Assembly: GCF_009735625.1 (NCBI RefSeq) | Contig: NZ_CP046244.1 | Coordinates: 2,480,001-2,544,000, forward strand | Source of the DNA: Moorella glycerini | GTDB lineage: Bacteria > Bacillota > DSM-521 > Neomoorellales > Neomoorellaceae | Length of the DNA stretch: 64,000 nt | Direction of reading: 5' to 3' | Part shown: piece by piece, positions 1-8,361 of the stretch | Numbering within the stretch: the first letter of the stretch is position 1 | How the letters are laid out: each line of letters starts with the position of its first letter | The notes under the pieces: model-generated | What the model saw: the letters and a program-made list of their open reading frames with translations, nothing else | The model's database searches: none | What the model was told of the DNA's origin: nothing | Translations under genes and position numbers: made by a program

Positions 1-1187
1 CTACCGTGGCCCTGGGAGGACTTTTAACCGACCGGGAGATTGCCGTTAGCGTTCTCGTCGGGGTAGCGGAAATGCTTCATGCCGGCGTTACCAGCTGTCT
101 CGACCATTTTCCTCACTTACCCCGGCTGGCAGCGGCAGCAAGGGCTTATAATCAGGCCGGCTTCCGGGTTAGCCTGGCCCCAATGCTAAGCGATGTTTAC
201 GAGCATTTAGTTGTTCCCGGCGTAGCCGAACGGTTACCCCGGGAATTACGCCGCAATCTTGAAGCGACGCCACCCCGATCGGTTCAAGATTTCAGGGAAT
301 TTTATTTAGCAGCACTACAGGAATATCACCAACCCCGGGGCACCATGCAGGTTGTGGTGGGTCCCAATGCTCCCCAGCGGGCCAGCATGGAACTATTAGA
401 AATGGCTGCCGAACTGGCCAGGAAATATGAATTAACCATCCATACCCATCTTTTGGAAACAAAATGGCAGGCGATGGCAGCCCGCCGGGCTGGTAGCAGC
501 CTGGTTGCAAAGCTGGATAGAGCGGGGTTGCTGGGACCGAAAACGGCAGTCGCCCACGCCATCTGGTTGGAGGAAAAGGAACGGGCATTACTATCTGAGC
601 GGGACAGCCTGGTAGTCCACAACCCTGCCAGCAATGCCATGCTGGGCAGCGGGCGGGCGCCATTGATTGCTTATCTGCGGGAAAATATTCGTGTCGCCCT
701 GGGCACGGATGGCTTGAACTGCGGTACTAGCCATAATCTGTTAGAAACCATGCGTTGGGCCGGCTTGCTGGCACGCCTGGAGGAGCCGGATTATAAGTTA
801 TGGCCCGGGGTTAGTGATCTCTGGCAGATGGCTACGGTAAATGGCGCGGCGGCAACGGGCTGGGGAGGTGTGACTGGCAAATTAGAACCCGGTTACCGGG
901 CTGATCTAATAATTGTATCTAATAATAGCCCGGCCCTGGCACCGGCTACCAATATACCGGCCCAGTTAATCTTGAATGAAACCAGGCTTGCTGTTCGTGA
1001 TGTATTCATAGACGGTCGGCCGGTAATGGTACAAGGGCGTATCCTTGCTTTTGATGAAGAAGACTTGCGCCGGGAAGCCGTAGAGATAGGCAGGAATTTA
1101 GTCGAACGCTCGCGCCCGGTTCTAGCGCAAACGGATGCCTTGCGGGAAGCTTATGAGGCCGCCTACCGCGCCTATTACTTGTCTTAA
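1..1187 (+). CDS. Amidohydrolase of the TRZ/ATZ deaminase group (5' end outside window)
   Basis: The frame is open from the left edge, so the N-terminus, with the first metal-binding HxH motif, lies upstream; the first usable start inside (GTG at 6) is unlikely to be the real one. What remains shows the rest of a metal-dependent deaminase barrel: a THLLET segment supplying the third histidine and catalytic glutamate, a VAHAIWL histidine, and an LGTDG aspartate. Known relatives deaminate or dechlorinate adenosine derivatives, guanine or triazines. It ends 27 bases before a class II aldolase gene that overlaps an MtnA-like isomerase gene. That order suggests deamination of 5'-deoxyadenosine or methylthioadenosine ahead of phosphorolysis and sugar-phosphate cleavage; this role is an inference. 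No nucleoside phosphorylase or kinase is visible downstream. Confidence 0.85.
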   Translation, partial: TVALGGLLTDREIAVSVLVGVAEMLHAGVTSCLDHFPHLPRLAAAARAYNQAGFRVSLAPMLSDVYEHLVVPGVAERLPRELRRNLEATPPRSVQDFREFYLAALQEYHQPRGTMQVVVGPNAPQRASMELLEMAAELARKYELTIHTHLLETKWQAMAARRAGSSLVAKLDRAGLLGPKTAVAHAIWLEEKERALLSERDSLVVHNPASNAMLGSGRAPLIAYLRENIRVALGTDGLNCGTSHNLLETMRWAGLLARLEEPDYKLWPGVSDLWQMATVNGAAATGWGGVTGKLEPGYRADLIIVSNNSPALAPATNIPAQLILNETRLAVRDVFIDGRPVMVQGRILAFDEEDLRREAVEIGRNLVERSRPVLAQTDALREAYEAAYRAYYLS

Positions 1188-1214
1188 TTAAATAAAAGCG
1201 GGGGGATACAAAAG

Positions 1215-1808
1215 ATGTTGGAACAATTGCGTGATGAATTAATTGAAGTTTGTCATGAAGTTTATAGACGCGGGCTTAGCAGCGGTTCCGGAGGTAATAT
1301 CAGCGTCCGCATCCCGGATAGCGATTATGTCCTGATTAAAAGGAGCGGCTGTTCCCTGGGCCGGGTTCAGGCGGTAGATTGTATACTAGTAGACATAGAC
1401 GGCAATCTGGTTGAAGGGCAGGGAAAACCGTCCAAAGAGATTAACTTTCATCTCGGTATTTATCGCTGCCGGCCGGAAGTGAGAGCTGTCCTCCATGCCC
1501 ACCCGCCCTATGCTATAGCCTTTGCCAACACCTACGGCTCCTTACCACTGGTTACAGTGTCCGCCCGGGCTTACCTGAAACAGGTGCCCAATATACCTTT
1601 TGCTCAGCCTGGTTCTGCAGAACTGGCCAGGCTGGTTATTGAGCAGTACCAGGGCACCGGTATTAACACCATTACCATGGTTGAACACGGGGCCGTAACG
1701 GTAGGGAAAAACCTCCGGGAAGCCTATGATTTAATGGATTACCTGGAGGATAACGCCAAAACGGCCCTGGCGATGCTCCAGATTAAGGCTCTGGGGGGAA
1801 AATTATGA
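1215..1808 (+). CDS. Class II aldolase/adducin family protein (fuculose-phosphate aldolase-like)
   Basis: A 197-residue protein with the class II aldolase signature: SGSGGNIS near the N-terminus (phosphate loop), a catalytic glutamate in KPSKEI, the HAHP zinc pair around residue 94, and a third zinc histidine in EHGAV near residue 157. Family members split sugar 1-phosphates into dihydroxyacetone phosphate and an aldehyde, or dehydrate methylthioribulose 1-phosphate. The length fits the family. The ATG follows a GGGGGA ribosome site, and the stop codon overlaps the start of the downstream MtnA-like gene (ATGA), implying translational coupling. The context favours cleavage of a 5-deoxy- or 5-methylthio-ribulose 1-phosphate, as in the DHAP shunt, but substrate specificity cannot be read from the sequence. 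Confidence 0.88.
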   Translation: MLEQLRDELIEVCHEVYRRGLSSGSGGNISVRIPDSDYVLIKRSGCSLGRVQAVDCILVDIDGNLVEGQGKPSKEINFHLGIYRCRPEVRAVLHAHPPYAIAFANTYGSLPLVTVSARAYLKQVPNIPFAQPGSAELARLVIEQYQGTGINTITMVEHGAVTVGKNLREAYDLMDYLEDNAKTALAMLQIKALGGKL

Positions 1809-2854
1809 CGCAACTGGTAAATGCGCTGGTACAAGAATTAAGAGAGCGAGAATTACTTCTTCCTATCTGGGGTGAAGGTGAAAAGGTCGTTTTACTTGAC
1901 CAGACCCGGTTACCCTTTAAGACAGTTTACCTTGAAATTTATACCGTAGTAGAGCTATGCACGGCAATTAAAGATATGACCATTCGTGGTTCCGGGGCCC
2001 TAGGGCTTGCCGGTGCCTGGGGAGCCTATCTGGCCAGCTTAAAGAACGACAACCTGGAAGCCTTCCAAAGGGACCTGGCTGCCCTTAAAGCTACCCGGCC
2101 AACGGCAGTTAACCTGGCCAAAACCGTGGATGAAATCGGGACCGATCTAGATCCCCGGCAATTTAAAGAACAGGTGGTACAGCGGTTGATAGATATCGTC
2201 CACCGGCAGTTGAATTTTGAACTGGCCCTGGGTGAGGCCGGTGCAGCCTTAATCCACGACGGGGATACCATTATGACCCATTGCCACTCCGGCGCCCTGG
2301 CCGGAGCCGGTTACGGCGGACGGGCGTTATCTGTTATCAGGCGCGCCTGGGAACAGGGCAAAAAAATCAGCGTCCTGGTCAATGAAACCCGCCCCTACCT
2401 GCAGGGGGCGCGTATTACGGCCTGGGAGCTCAAACGCCTGGGTATTCCCTTTACCTTGATTACCGACAACATGTCGGGCTTTTGCCTGGAAAAGGGTATG
2501 GTTAATTTGGTGGTGGTAGGTTCGGACCGGGTGGCCCGTAACGGCGATCTGGCCAATAAAATCGGAACGTACCTTCACGCTTTGGCGGCTTACGACAACA
2601 ACGTGCCCTTTTATACGGCTACCTCAAGCCATACCATTGATTTGAATACACCCAGCGGCGATACTATTCCGGTAGAGATGCGGCCTGCCGAAGAAGTGTT
2701 AACTCTAGCGGGACAGCCCATTGCAGAACCTGGTACCAAAGCCCTCTATCCTGCTTTCGATATTACGCCCCATCGCTTGATTACCGGTATCATTACGGAA
2801 AAGGGTGTAATCTACCCGCCTTTTGAAAAGAATTTGGTGGAAATATTTGGGTAA
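1805..2854 (+). CDS. MtnA/eIF2B-like sugar-1-phosphate isomerase (divergent)
   Basis: A 349-residue member of the MtnA (methylthioribose-1-phosphate isomerase)/eIF2B superfamily. The catalytic cysteine sits in THCHSGALAGAG and the catalytic aspartate in ARNGDLANKIGTY; TSSHTIDL and the C-terminal DITPHRLITGIITE block are also typical. Several signature motifs deviate: the usual RGAPAIG is RGSGALG here, and TxCNAG has His for Asn. This points to a related substrate such as 5-deoxyribose 1-phosphate, or to an MtnA paralogue; both are inference. It overlaps the upstream aldolase gene by 4 bases, so isomerase and aldolase probably act in sequence. The start is the ATG inside the ATGA overlap. Confidence 0.82.
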   Translation: MTQLVNALVQELRERELLLPIWGEGEKVVLLDQTRLPFKTVYLEIYTVVELCTAIKDMTIRGSGALGLAGAWGAYLASLKNDNLEAFQRDLAALKATRPTAVNLAKTVDEIGTDLDPRQFKEQVVQRLIDIVHRQLNFELALGEAGAALIHDGDTIMTHCHSGALAGAGYGGRALSVIRRAWEQGKKISVLVNETRPYLQGARITAWELKRLGIPFTLITDNMSGFCLEKGMVNLVVVGSDRVARNGDLANKIGTYLHALAAYDNNVPFYTATSSHTIDLNTPSGDTIPVEMRPAEEVLTLAGQPIAEPGTKALYPAFDITPHRLITGIITEKGVIYPPFEKNLVEIFG

Positions 2855-2970
2855 AAATTTCCACAGAAACCAGAGCAAATAAGCGCGGAAGATGTGGTTA
2901 TTTTATAAGGAGCAAGGTGGAGCGTGTACTGAAAAGCCCAATATGGGAATTACTCGGAGGTGAGTTTAAG

Positions 2971-3601
2971 TGGAAACAATGACCCCACGTCAGCGGGTCC
3001 TAACCGCGTTGGACCATCAAGTTCCCGATCGGGTCCCCTTCGATTTGCCCCTTACAATTGCAGCTTATAATAGATTGCGGGAGCATCTGGGTTTCGTCAA
3101 GGTAGAAACGCCCTTTGGGCCCGCCAGCGACATTGCCTAGGTTGAACCCGAGGTACTGTCCCTTTTAGGGGTCGATTTTATCAGAGTCCATGCTAAAGGG
3201 CCCAAGAAGCGCCCGGTAAAGATAAACGCCGATGGTACTATGGTCGACGAATGGGGTATCACGCGGCAGCGGGTTGATTTGGCTGAGGGCTTTACTACAT
3301 TGAAATGGTTGGGCATCCTTTGAAAGACGCCCAGGTGGAAGATCTGGCCAGATATCCATGGCCCGATCCTTATGATGAAGGTTAAACCTCGCCTTAAAAC
3401 ATTAATAACTTTTGCCAGGGAAACCTTGCACAAGTATAACCCCCAAGGCAAGGTGCTACTGTATTCCTGCGGTGACATATTGCCACCCTGGGCGCCGGGG
3501 GCGGTTTTATTCTGGCCCCTGCCCACAATGTTCAGGGGGATGTGCCGCCGGAAAACTTGCTGGCCATGGCAGAAGCCGTACGAAACTGTAAAATTGCGTA
3601 G
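2971..3601 (+). pseudogene. Decayed URO-D/MtaA-like methyltransferase gene
   Basis: Starting at GTG 2971, behind an AGGTGAG ribosome site, the reading begins VETMTPRQRVLTALDH, the typical start of uroporphyrinogen decarboxylase-family (MtaA/MtbA-like) corrinoid methyltransferases. It is broken by an in-frame TAG at about 3137, then a frameshift near 3298: the alignable YYIEMVGHPLKD and YPWPDPYDEG segments lie in the next frame. A TAA follows at about 3382. A third shift precedes IATLGAGGGFILAPAH and a family-like tail ending at 3601. The central part of the family barrel is missing, so there is also an internal deletion. Such enzymes move methyl groups between corrinoid proteins and coenzymes in methylotrophic acetogens. 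The copy must be inactive. Confidence 0.8.
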
Positions 3602-3678
3602 CCGCAAAAAACTGATGTTGTGGTATCAATGACGCCCGGAGGTGCGATCCCGGGCGCTGTTGTTAATGATCAAATTGT

Positions 3679-4419
3679 TTACCATTTGCCTTTTTTGGGC
3701 AAGAAGCGCTGGTAAACTGATTGATTGACAGCCAGCTCCAAAGTATCGTCCAGAGGTGGCAGTTCTACTTCGCCATAACGACGCTGCAGGGCCAGCCGGA
3801 GGAGATAATCGGCCAGGTGCGGGTTCTTACTCAATAAAGGGCCGTGGAGGTAGGTGCCGATGGCGTTCCGGTACCGGGCTCCCTCCGTCTGGTCGGTGCC
3901 GTTGTTGCCATCGCCGTAAATTACCCGGCCCAGGGGCCGGGCTCCCTTCAGGAAAGTGCGGCCGCCGTGGTTTTCAAAACCAATCACCGGCCGGTCCGTA
4001 CCTAACTCCTCCACCTGGATGGCAATATTACCCTTCAAGCGCTTGTTCCCGGCTTCGGTATAGGCAGCAAAAAGGCCTACGCCGGGTAATGTTTCCCCTG
4101 TACTGGTGCGGTAATACTCGCCGAGGAGCTGGTAGCCGCCGCAGATGGCCATCAGGGCGGCGCCTGCTTCTACCGCCTCTTTGAGCCAGGGACCTTTAGC
4201 AACTAAATCGGCACTGGCCACCCCCTGCTCCTGGTCGGGTCCGCCACCCAGGAAGAAAAGGTCATAGTCCTTCGGGTCCAGCTTATCCCCCAGGGAGATC
4301 CGGGTCACTTCCACCTCAATACCCCGCCACTCGGCCCGGCGGCGAAGGATTAAGACATTACCCCGGTCGCCGTAGAGGTTAAGGAGTTCCGGATAGAGAT
4401 GGCAGAGGCGTAACTTCAC
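3679..4419 (-). CDS. gatD: Lipid II isoglutaminyl synthase, glutaminase subunit GatD
   Basis: A 246-residue class I glutamine amidotransferase. The nucleophile Cys93 lies in AICGGYQLLG and the partner His192 in TYLHGPLLSKNP; GDRGN near the N-terminus and FENHGGRT are typical of GatD. It supplies ammonia to MurT, which amidates the alpha-carboxyl of D-glutamate in lipid II on the cytoplasmic side of the membrane. The start is GTG at 4419, preceded on the coding strand by a strong AAGGGGGG site, and it lies 41 bases inside the murT 3' end, indicating translational coupling. The alternative cobyric acid synthase-like amidotransferases (CobB/CobQ) are ruled out by size and by the murT neighbour. 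Confidence 0.93.
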   Translation of the reverse strand: MKLRLCHLYPELLNLYGDRGNVLILRRRAEWRGIEVEVTRISLGDKLDPKDYDLFFLGGGPDQEQGVASADLVAKGPWLKEAVEAGAALMAICGGYQLLGEYYRTSTGETLPGVGLFAAYTEAGNKRLKGNIAIQVEELGTDRPVIGFENHGGRTFLKGARPLGRVIYGDGNNGTDQTEGARYRNAIGTYLHGPLLSKNPHLADYLLRLALQRRYGEVELPPLDDTLELAVNQSVYQRFLPKKGKW

Positions 4420-5746
4420 TGACAGCCCCCCTTGCTTTCAGGATGCGGCGGTAAAGGGCCAGGTTGGTATAGGTACAGAGAATCAGGCCTTCGTCGACTG
4501 GTTCTCCCAGTAAAAAGTCGACGCTTTCTTCCTGGTCGGGGATAACCTTCAGGTCCGCCTCTTTTACCCCCTGGTATTTGAGACAAATGGCCATATCGCC
4601 GGCCCGGAGGCCGGCGCAGATAATCCGGTTGTAAGGAGCCTGTAACAAGGGACTGACATCGGCATCCCACAGCCAGGAGACGTCGCGGCCGTCGGCGGCC
4701 AGGTCATTGATGGCCAGGAGATAAGTCGCTTTCCCGCGGCCGGCAGTCAGGGTTTTTAAGGCCACGCTCAAGCCGGTAGGATTTTTTACTAACATCAGGG
4801 TCAATCGTTTATCCCTGAGGCTAAAAGTTTCAGCCCGGCCCTGGCCCGGGAGGAAGGTCGCCACCACCCAGGCAATGGTTACCGGGTCAATCTTTAATAG
4901 CAGGGCGGCACTGGCAGCGGCCAGGACATTATAGACATTATAAATCCCCGGCATAGGGGTCCGGAGGACCAGTTTTCCGGCCGGGTAAACCAGGTCAAAC
5001 CGGGCGCCCGCGGAACTTAGCTCTAATTCCCGGGCTTCATAATCGGCCGGGGGGCGGCTGTAGGAACACTGCGGGCAGTAATAATTCCCCAGGTGGCTGT
5101 AATGGTAGAAATTAAACTGGAGGGGCCGGCGGCAGCGGGGACAGATATGGCCCTCCAGGACTTCACTGGTTGTCGCCTGGCTCCAGGGGGTCCGGGCCAG
5201 GCCAAAATAATGGACATTCTCCCTTACCTGGCTTAAAGAGGTTACCAGGGAATCATCGGCGTTGAGCATCAGGGTAGCCGCCGGGATGGCTGCCAGGGCG
5301 CGGCTGATGGCCGCTGCCAGCTGTTCCAGCTCATGGTAGCGGTCCAGCTGATCCCGCAATAAATTCGTAATAATCACCATATCGGCCTTGACCTGCCGGG
5401 TAACCAGGCCCAGGGTGCCTTCATCTACTTCCAGGACAGCAACTTCCCCCCGCCGGGCAAGGAGGGCCGTGGCCACGCCGGCTGGCATATTGGCCCCCTC
5501 GCTATTATGAACCACCTTTAACCCGGCGGCCCGTAAAATACTCGCCAGGAGGTTGGTGGTCGTCGTTTTGCCGTTGGTCCCGGTAACGATAATAACTTTT
5601 TCATACCTGGATGTTATACGGCCCATTAACTGCGGGTCAATCTTCAAGGCTAGATAGCCCGGCAGGGAGGTACCCCCTCGCTTCAACCAGCGGGATACCA
5701 GGGCAACCAGCCGACCAGTCCAGATAGCCAGGAAAGTGCGGAACAT
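4379..5746 (-). CDS. murT: Lipid II isoglutaminyl synthase, Mur ligase-like subunit MurT
   Basis: I place the start at ATG 5746 (MFRTFLAIW); the open frame upstream is only the shadow of murJ. The 455-residue protein has the Mur-ligase P-loop GTNGKTTT at 56-63, an ITNLLRDQLDRY block near 126-138, a four-cysteine zinc ribbon (Cys202, 205, 224, 227) and a C-terminal DUF1727 region. MurT activates the glutamate carboxyl of lipid II with ATP and, with GatD, converts it to isoglutamine, a step needed for efficient cross-linking in many Gram-positive bacteria. It starts 14 bases after murJ ends and overlaps gatD, forming a three-gene wall operon. Confidence 0.94.
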   Translation of the reverse strand: MFRTFLAIWTGRLVALVSRWLKRGGTSLPGYLALKIDPQLMGRITSRYEKVIIVTGTNGKTTTTNLLASILRAAGLKVVHNSEGANMPAGVATALLARRGEVAVLEVDEGTLGLVTRQVKADMVIITNLLRDQLDRYHELEQLAAAISRALAAIPAATLMLNADDSLVTSLSQVRENVHYFGLARTPWSQATTSEVLEGHICPRCRRPLQFNFYHYSHLGNYYCPQCSYSRPPADYEARELELSSAGARFDLVYPAGKLVLRTPMPGIYNVYNVLAAASAALLLKIDPVTIAWVVATFLPGQGRAETFSLRDKRLTLMLVKNPTGLSVALKTLTAGRGKATYLLAINDLAADGRDVSWLWDADVSPLLQAPYNRIICAGLRAGDMAICLKYQGVKEADLKVIPDQEESVDFLLGEPVDEGLILCTYTNLALYRRILKARGAVSEVTPLPSLSGTP

Positions 5747-5760
5747 CTTTTCAACCACCT

Positions 5761-7344
5761 CTAGCCCGTTGCGGCCCGGGAACGGTGCAGGCGGCGGCTG
5801 AGGATATTTAGAAACATGGCCAGTTCCTCCATGCGCAACAACCACGTCAGGCCGCCGTAACTTAAAATCCCCAGGGTAATCAGCAGGGCCAGTTCCAGTC
5901 CCTCCCGTACCAGGCGGGGCCAGGTTACCGGTAGCAAAAGATGGCCGGCTGCCAGGGTCAGGAGAAGGCCCATGACCAGAGCTGCCAGGAGACTTTTCAT
6001 AGCAGTTTGCAGCAACCGGCGACCTTCCAGGGAGGTTTGCACCTTGCGCCGCAGGTAATAGAGCAGCAGGGCGACGTTGACGCAACCGGCCAGGGAGTAG
6101 GCCAGGGCCAGGCCGCGGATACCAAAGGCCGGTCCCAGGGTAAAGTTCAAGGCGGTACCTGCTGCCAGGGTAACCAGGCCAATCTTCAGGGGGGTTACCG
6201 TATCCTGGGTGGCATAGAAGGCCCGGCTCAAGATCTCATAGGCACCATAGGCCGTTATCCCCAGGGAATAAAAGACCAGGGCTTCGGTAGTGGCCAGGGT
6301 GTCGGCACTGGTAAAGCGGCCATGCTGGAAGAGGACCCTGACCACCGGTTGCCCCAGGGCAATTAGACCTACCGTGGCCGGGATGGAGATGAAGACCACG
6401 GCCCTTAAAGAGCCCGCCAGGTAACGGGTAAAGGAACTATAATCCCCCTCCATGGCAATACGGGTCAGGGCCGGCAGAAGGGCAATCCCCATGGATGAGG
6501 CGAAGAGGATGGGCACCAGCACCACCCGGCTGGAGATGGTCAGGGCATTAATGGAACCCCGGGGCAGGTAGGAGGCAATGAAAGTCTGGTTAAAGAAAAG
6601 GTTTAACTGGGCAATGGAAAGGCCAATGGTTACCGGCAGCATTAGTTTAAAAATCCTACGGATGCCTGGGTTCTTAAGGTCCAGGACCAGCCGGTAGCGG
6701 GGCTTAAGGTGCCATACCCCCCAGACCTGCACCAGGAAATTCAGGGCCGCGCCAATCAGGGTAGAAATGGCAAAGGCGGCGATGCTGTATTTACCGGCCA
6801 GGGCGAGGCCAAAAACGATAATGGCAGCGTTATATACCAGGGGGCCAATGGCCGTCCCTATAAAGGACTGGTAGGCGTACTCTGTCCCCATTAAGACCCC
6901 ATTCAGGCAGTGAAAAAGGATGGCCAGGAGGACAATCCGGGTCAGATAGGCGGTATAAGCTACTTGCTCAGCCTCAAAGCCCGGGGCTATCAGGTGTACC
7001 AGCCAGGGAGCCCAGATCATCCCCAGGATTACGGCTACTCCTACCAGGGTCAGGACCAGATTAAAGGCAATGCTTACTGTTTGCCAGACGGCATCTTCAT
7101 TCTCTTCCGCCAGGTAACTGGCCAGTACCGGGATAAAGGCCGAGCTAACCCCGCCGCCCACCAGAATTAAATAGATGGTATCCGGGATAACAAAGGAGGT
7201 ATTGAGCATGTCGGTCAGCTGGTTCTGGCCAAACAGGGCGGAAATAGCTGTATTGCGTAAAAAACCAAGAATCCGTGACACGCCGGCAGCCAGGCTCATG
7301 ATAGCTACTGAGCGGGCCAGTCCCATTGTCCCTTGTTCTGCCAC
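5761..7344 (-). CDS. murJ: Lipid II flippase MurJ
   Basis: A 527-residue polytopic membrane protein with about 14 hydrophobic segments and the MurJ/MviN sequence pattern: SRILGFLRNTAISALFG early in the protein, FVIPDTIYLILVGGGVSSAFIPV, and an RAFYATQDTVTPL segment in the second half. MurJ exports lipid-linked peptidoglycan precursor across the cytoplasmic membrane. It heads a minus-strand operon with murT and gatD, so amidation and export of the same lipid II substrate are co-expressed. The ATG at 7344 gives a normal N-terminus. The 233-base divergent spacer to the spore coat gene must hold its promoter, but I could not identify a convincing one. Confidence 0.94.
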   Translation of the reverse strand: MAEQGTMGLARSVAIMSLAAGVSRILGFLRNTAISALFGQNQLTDMLNTSFVIPDTIYLILVGGGVSSAFIPVLASYLAEENEDAVWQTVSIAFNLVLTLVGVAVILGMIWAPWLVHLIAPGFEAEQVAYTAYLTRIVLLAILFHCLNGVLMGTEYAYQSFIGTAIGPLVYNAAIIVFGLALAGKYSIAAFAISTLIGAALNFLVQVWGVWHLKPRYRLVLDLKNPGIRRIFKLMLPVTIGLSIAQLNLFFNQTFIASYLPRGSINALTISSRVVLVPILFASSMGIALLPALTRIAMEGDYSSFTRYLAGSLRAVVFISIPATVGLIALGQPVVRVLFQHGRFTSADTLATTEALVFYSLGITAYGAYEILSRAFYATQDTVTPLKIGLVTLAAGTALNFTLGPAFGIRGLALAYSLAGCVNVALLLYYLRRKVQTSLEGRRLLQTAMKSLLAALVMGLLLTLAAGHLLLPVTWPRLVREGLELALLITLGILSYGGLTWLLRMEELAMFLNILSRRLHRSRAATG

Positions 7345-7577
7345 TTTTACGCTTCCTTTTTATTTTGCATTGTTGACACACTACCTGTATTTTAATCCTT
7401 TGGGATATAAAAAGGAAGCCTTAGGGTGACAGAATGTATAACGGAAAGGGAAGGCACGTTGACAGAGCGTACTCCCTGGAGGAAAAGGGATTTCCGGCCA
7501 GACTGGTTAAATAATTTACCCGGGAGGGGGACATAATAACTTTCGACCCAAACTATCTTTTTCAGGAGGAGATTTTT

Positions 7578-8144
7578 ATGGCGGCCCAGTACGGCGCCCA
7601 TGAAGTAATGGAAATCCATGAAGTTTTGAGCGACACTATCGATGGGATCAATCAATTCCAGTTGTACCGCCCCCACGTCAAAGACCACCAGCTCCGTTCT
7701 ATCCTGGACAAACAGCTGCAATTTATGACCCAGGAGTACAATAACATGGTTCAAGCCATCAACCAGCGCGGTATCACCCAGGCGGTGCCTTACCGCGTAC
7801 CCCGAACGGCTACCCCGGTTTACGGCTTAAATAACCCGGAAACCCAAATGCCGAATACCTCTATTCACGACATGGATGACCGGGATGTAGCCAGCGGCAT
7901 GCTGGGATGCCATAAGGCTTCAGCAGCCTTTAGAATGATGGCTTCCTTAGAATGTGCTGACCTGGAACTGCGGCGCATGATCCAGCAGGGGGCCATTAAC
8001 TGCGCCGAGCAGGCTTATGAAGTATGGCAGTACATGAATCAAAAAGGCTATTACCAGGTACCGACCATGAAGGACGTAACGACAAGCACCATGATTAATA
8101 CTTACAGCCCGGCCGGTATAGGCCAGATAAGGCAGTATCAGTAA
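7578..8144 (+). CDS. CotF-type spore coat protein
   Basis: A 188-residue protein with the coat F fold: a helical core beginning EVMEIHEVLSDTIDGINQF, then a second half containing HKASAAFRMMASLECADLELRRMIQ and QAYEVWQYMNQKGYYQVP. Family members are ferritin-like helical proteins of the spore coat. The ATG has a clear AGGAGGA site nine bases upstream. It is transcribed divergently from murJ and ends at a strong intrinsic terminator, so it is a single-gene unit. Its presence supports a spore-forming host. Control by a sporulation sigma factor is expected from the family, but I did not find a clear sigma-E or sigma-K promoter. Confidence 0.9.
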   Translation: MAAQYGAHEVMEIHEVLSDTIDGINQFQLYRPHVKDHQLRSILDKQLQFMTQEYNNMVQAINQRGITQAVPYRVPRTATPVYGLNNPETQMPNTSIHDMDDRDVASGMLGCHKASAAFRMMASLECADLELRRMIQQGAINCAEQAYEVWQYMNQKGYYQVPTMKDVTTSTMINTYSPAGIGQIRQYQ

Positions 8145-8194
8145 TAAACCGCGCTATTCTGGGCGCAACCGCTGTCCCCTTAGACATGCAAAAA

Positions 8195-8230
8195 CGCCCC
8201 GCCTGCTAGTAGTAGGCAGGGCTTTTTTAT
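8195..8230 (+). terminator. Intrinsic terminator after the spore coat gene
   Basis: An 11-pair stem with one mismatch and one G-T pair (arms beginning GCCCCGCCTGC and GTAGGCAGGGC, loop TAGTA), followed directly by six T residues. It lies 50 bases past the coat gene stop. Confidence 0.9.
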
Positions 8231-8272
8231 TTCCAGTAGATTTCTAAGTCAATACTGACTTCTCCATGGAGC

Positions 8273-8292
8273 TTATAACCCAACTTTGACAC
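8273..8292 (+). repeat. Left terminal inverted repeat of the IS
   Basis: TTATAACCCAACTTTGACAC, the exact reverse complement of the repeat at 10343-10362. Confidence 0.92.
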
Positions 8293-8361
8293 CGCCCCTT
8301 AAAAATCAAGGGGTCCATAGGGACAATTGTCACTACAACCCCTTTCTGGGGCTCTTAGTGG

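Noticed and set aside
3632-3660. CGCCCGG/CCGGGCG hairpin between the pseudogene and gatD as terminator
   Set aside because: No T tract on either strand worth the name; could be chance in GC-rich sequence.
5746-6085. N-terminal extension of MurT to 6085
   Set aside because: The extra 113 residues are the shadow of murJ in another frame; the family start MFRTFLAIW is at 5746.
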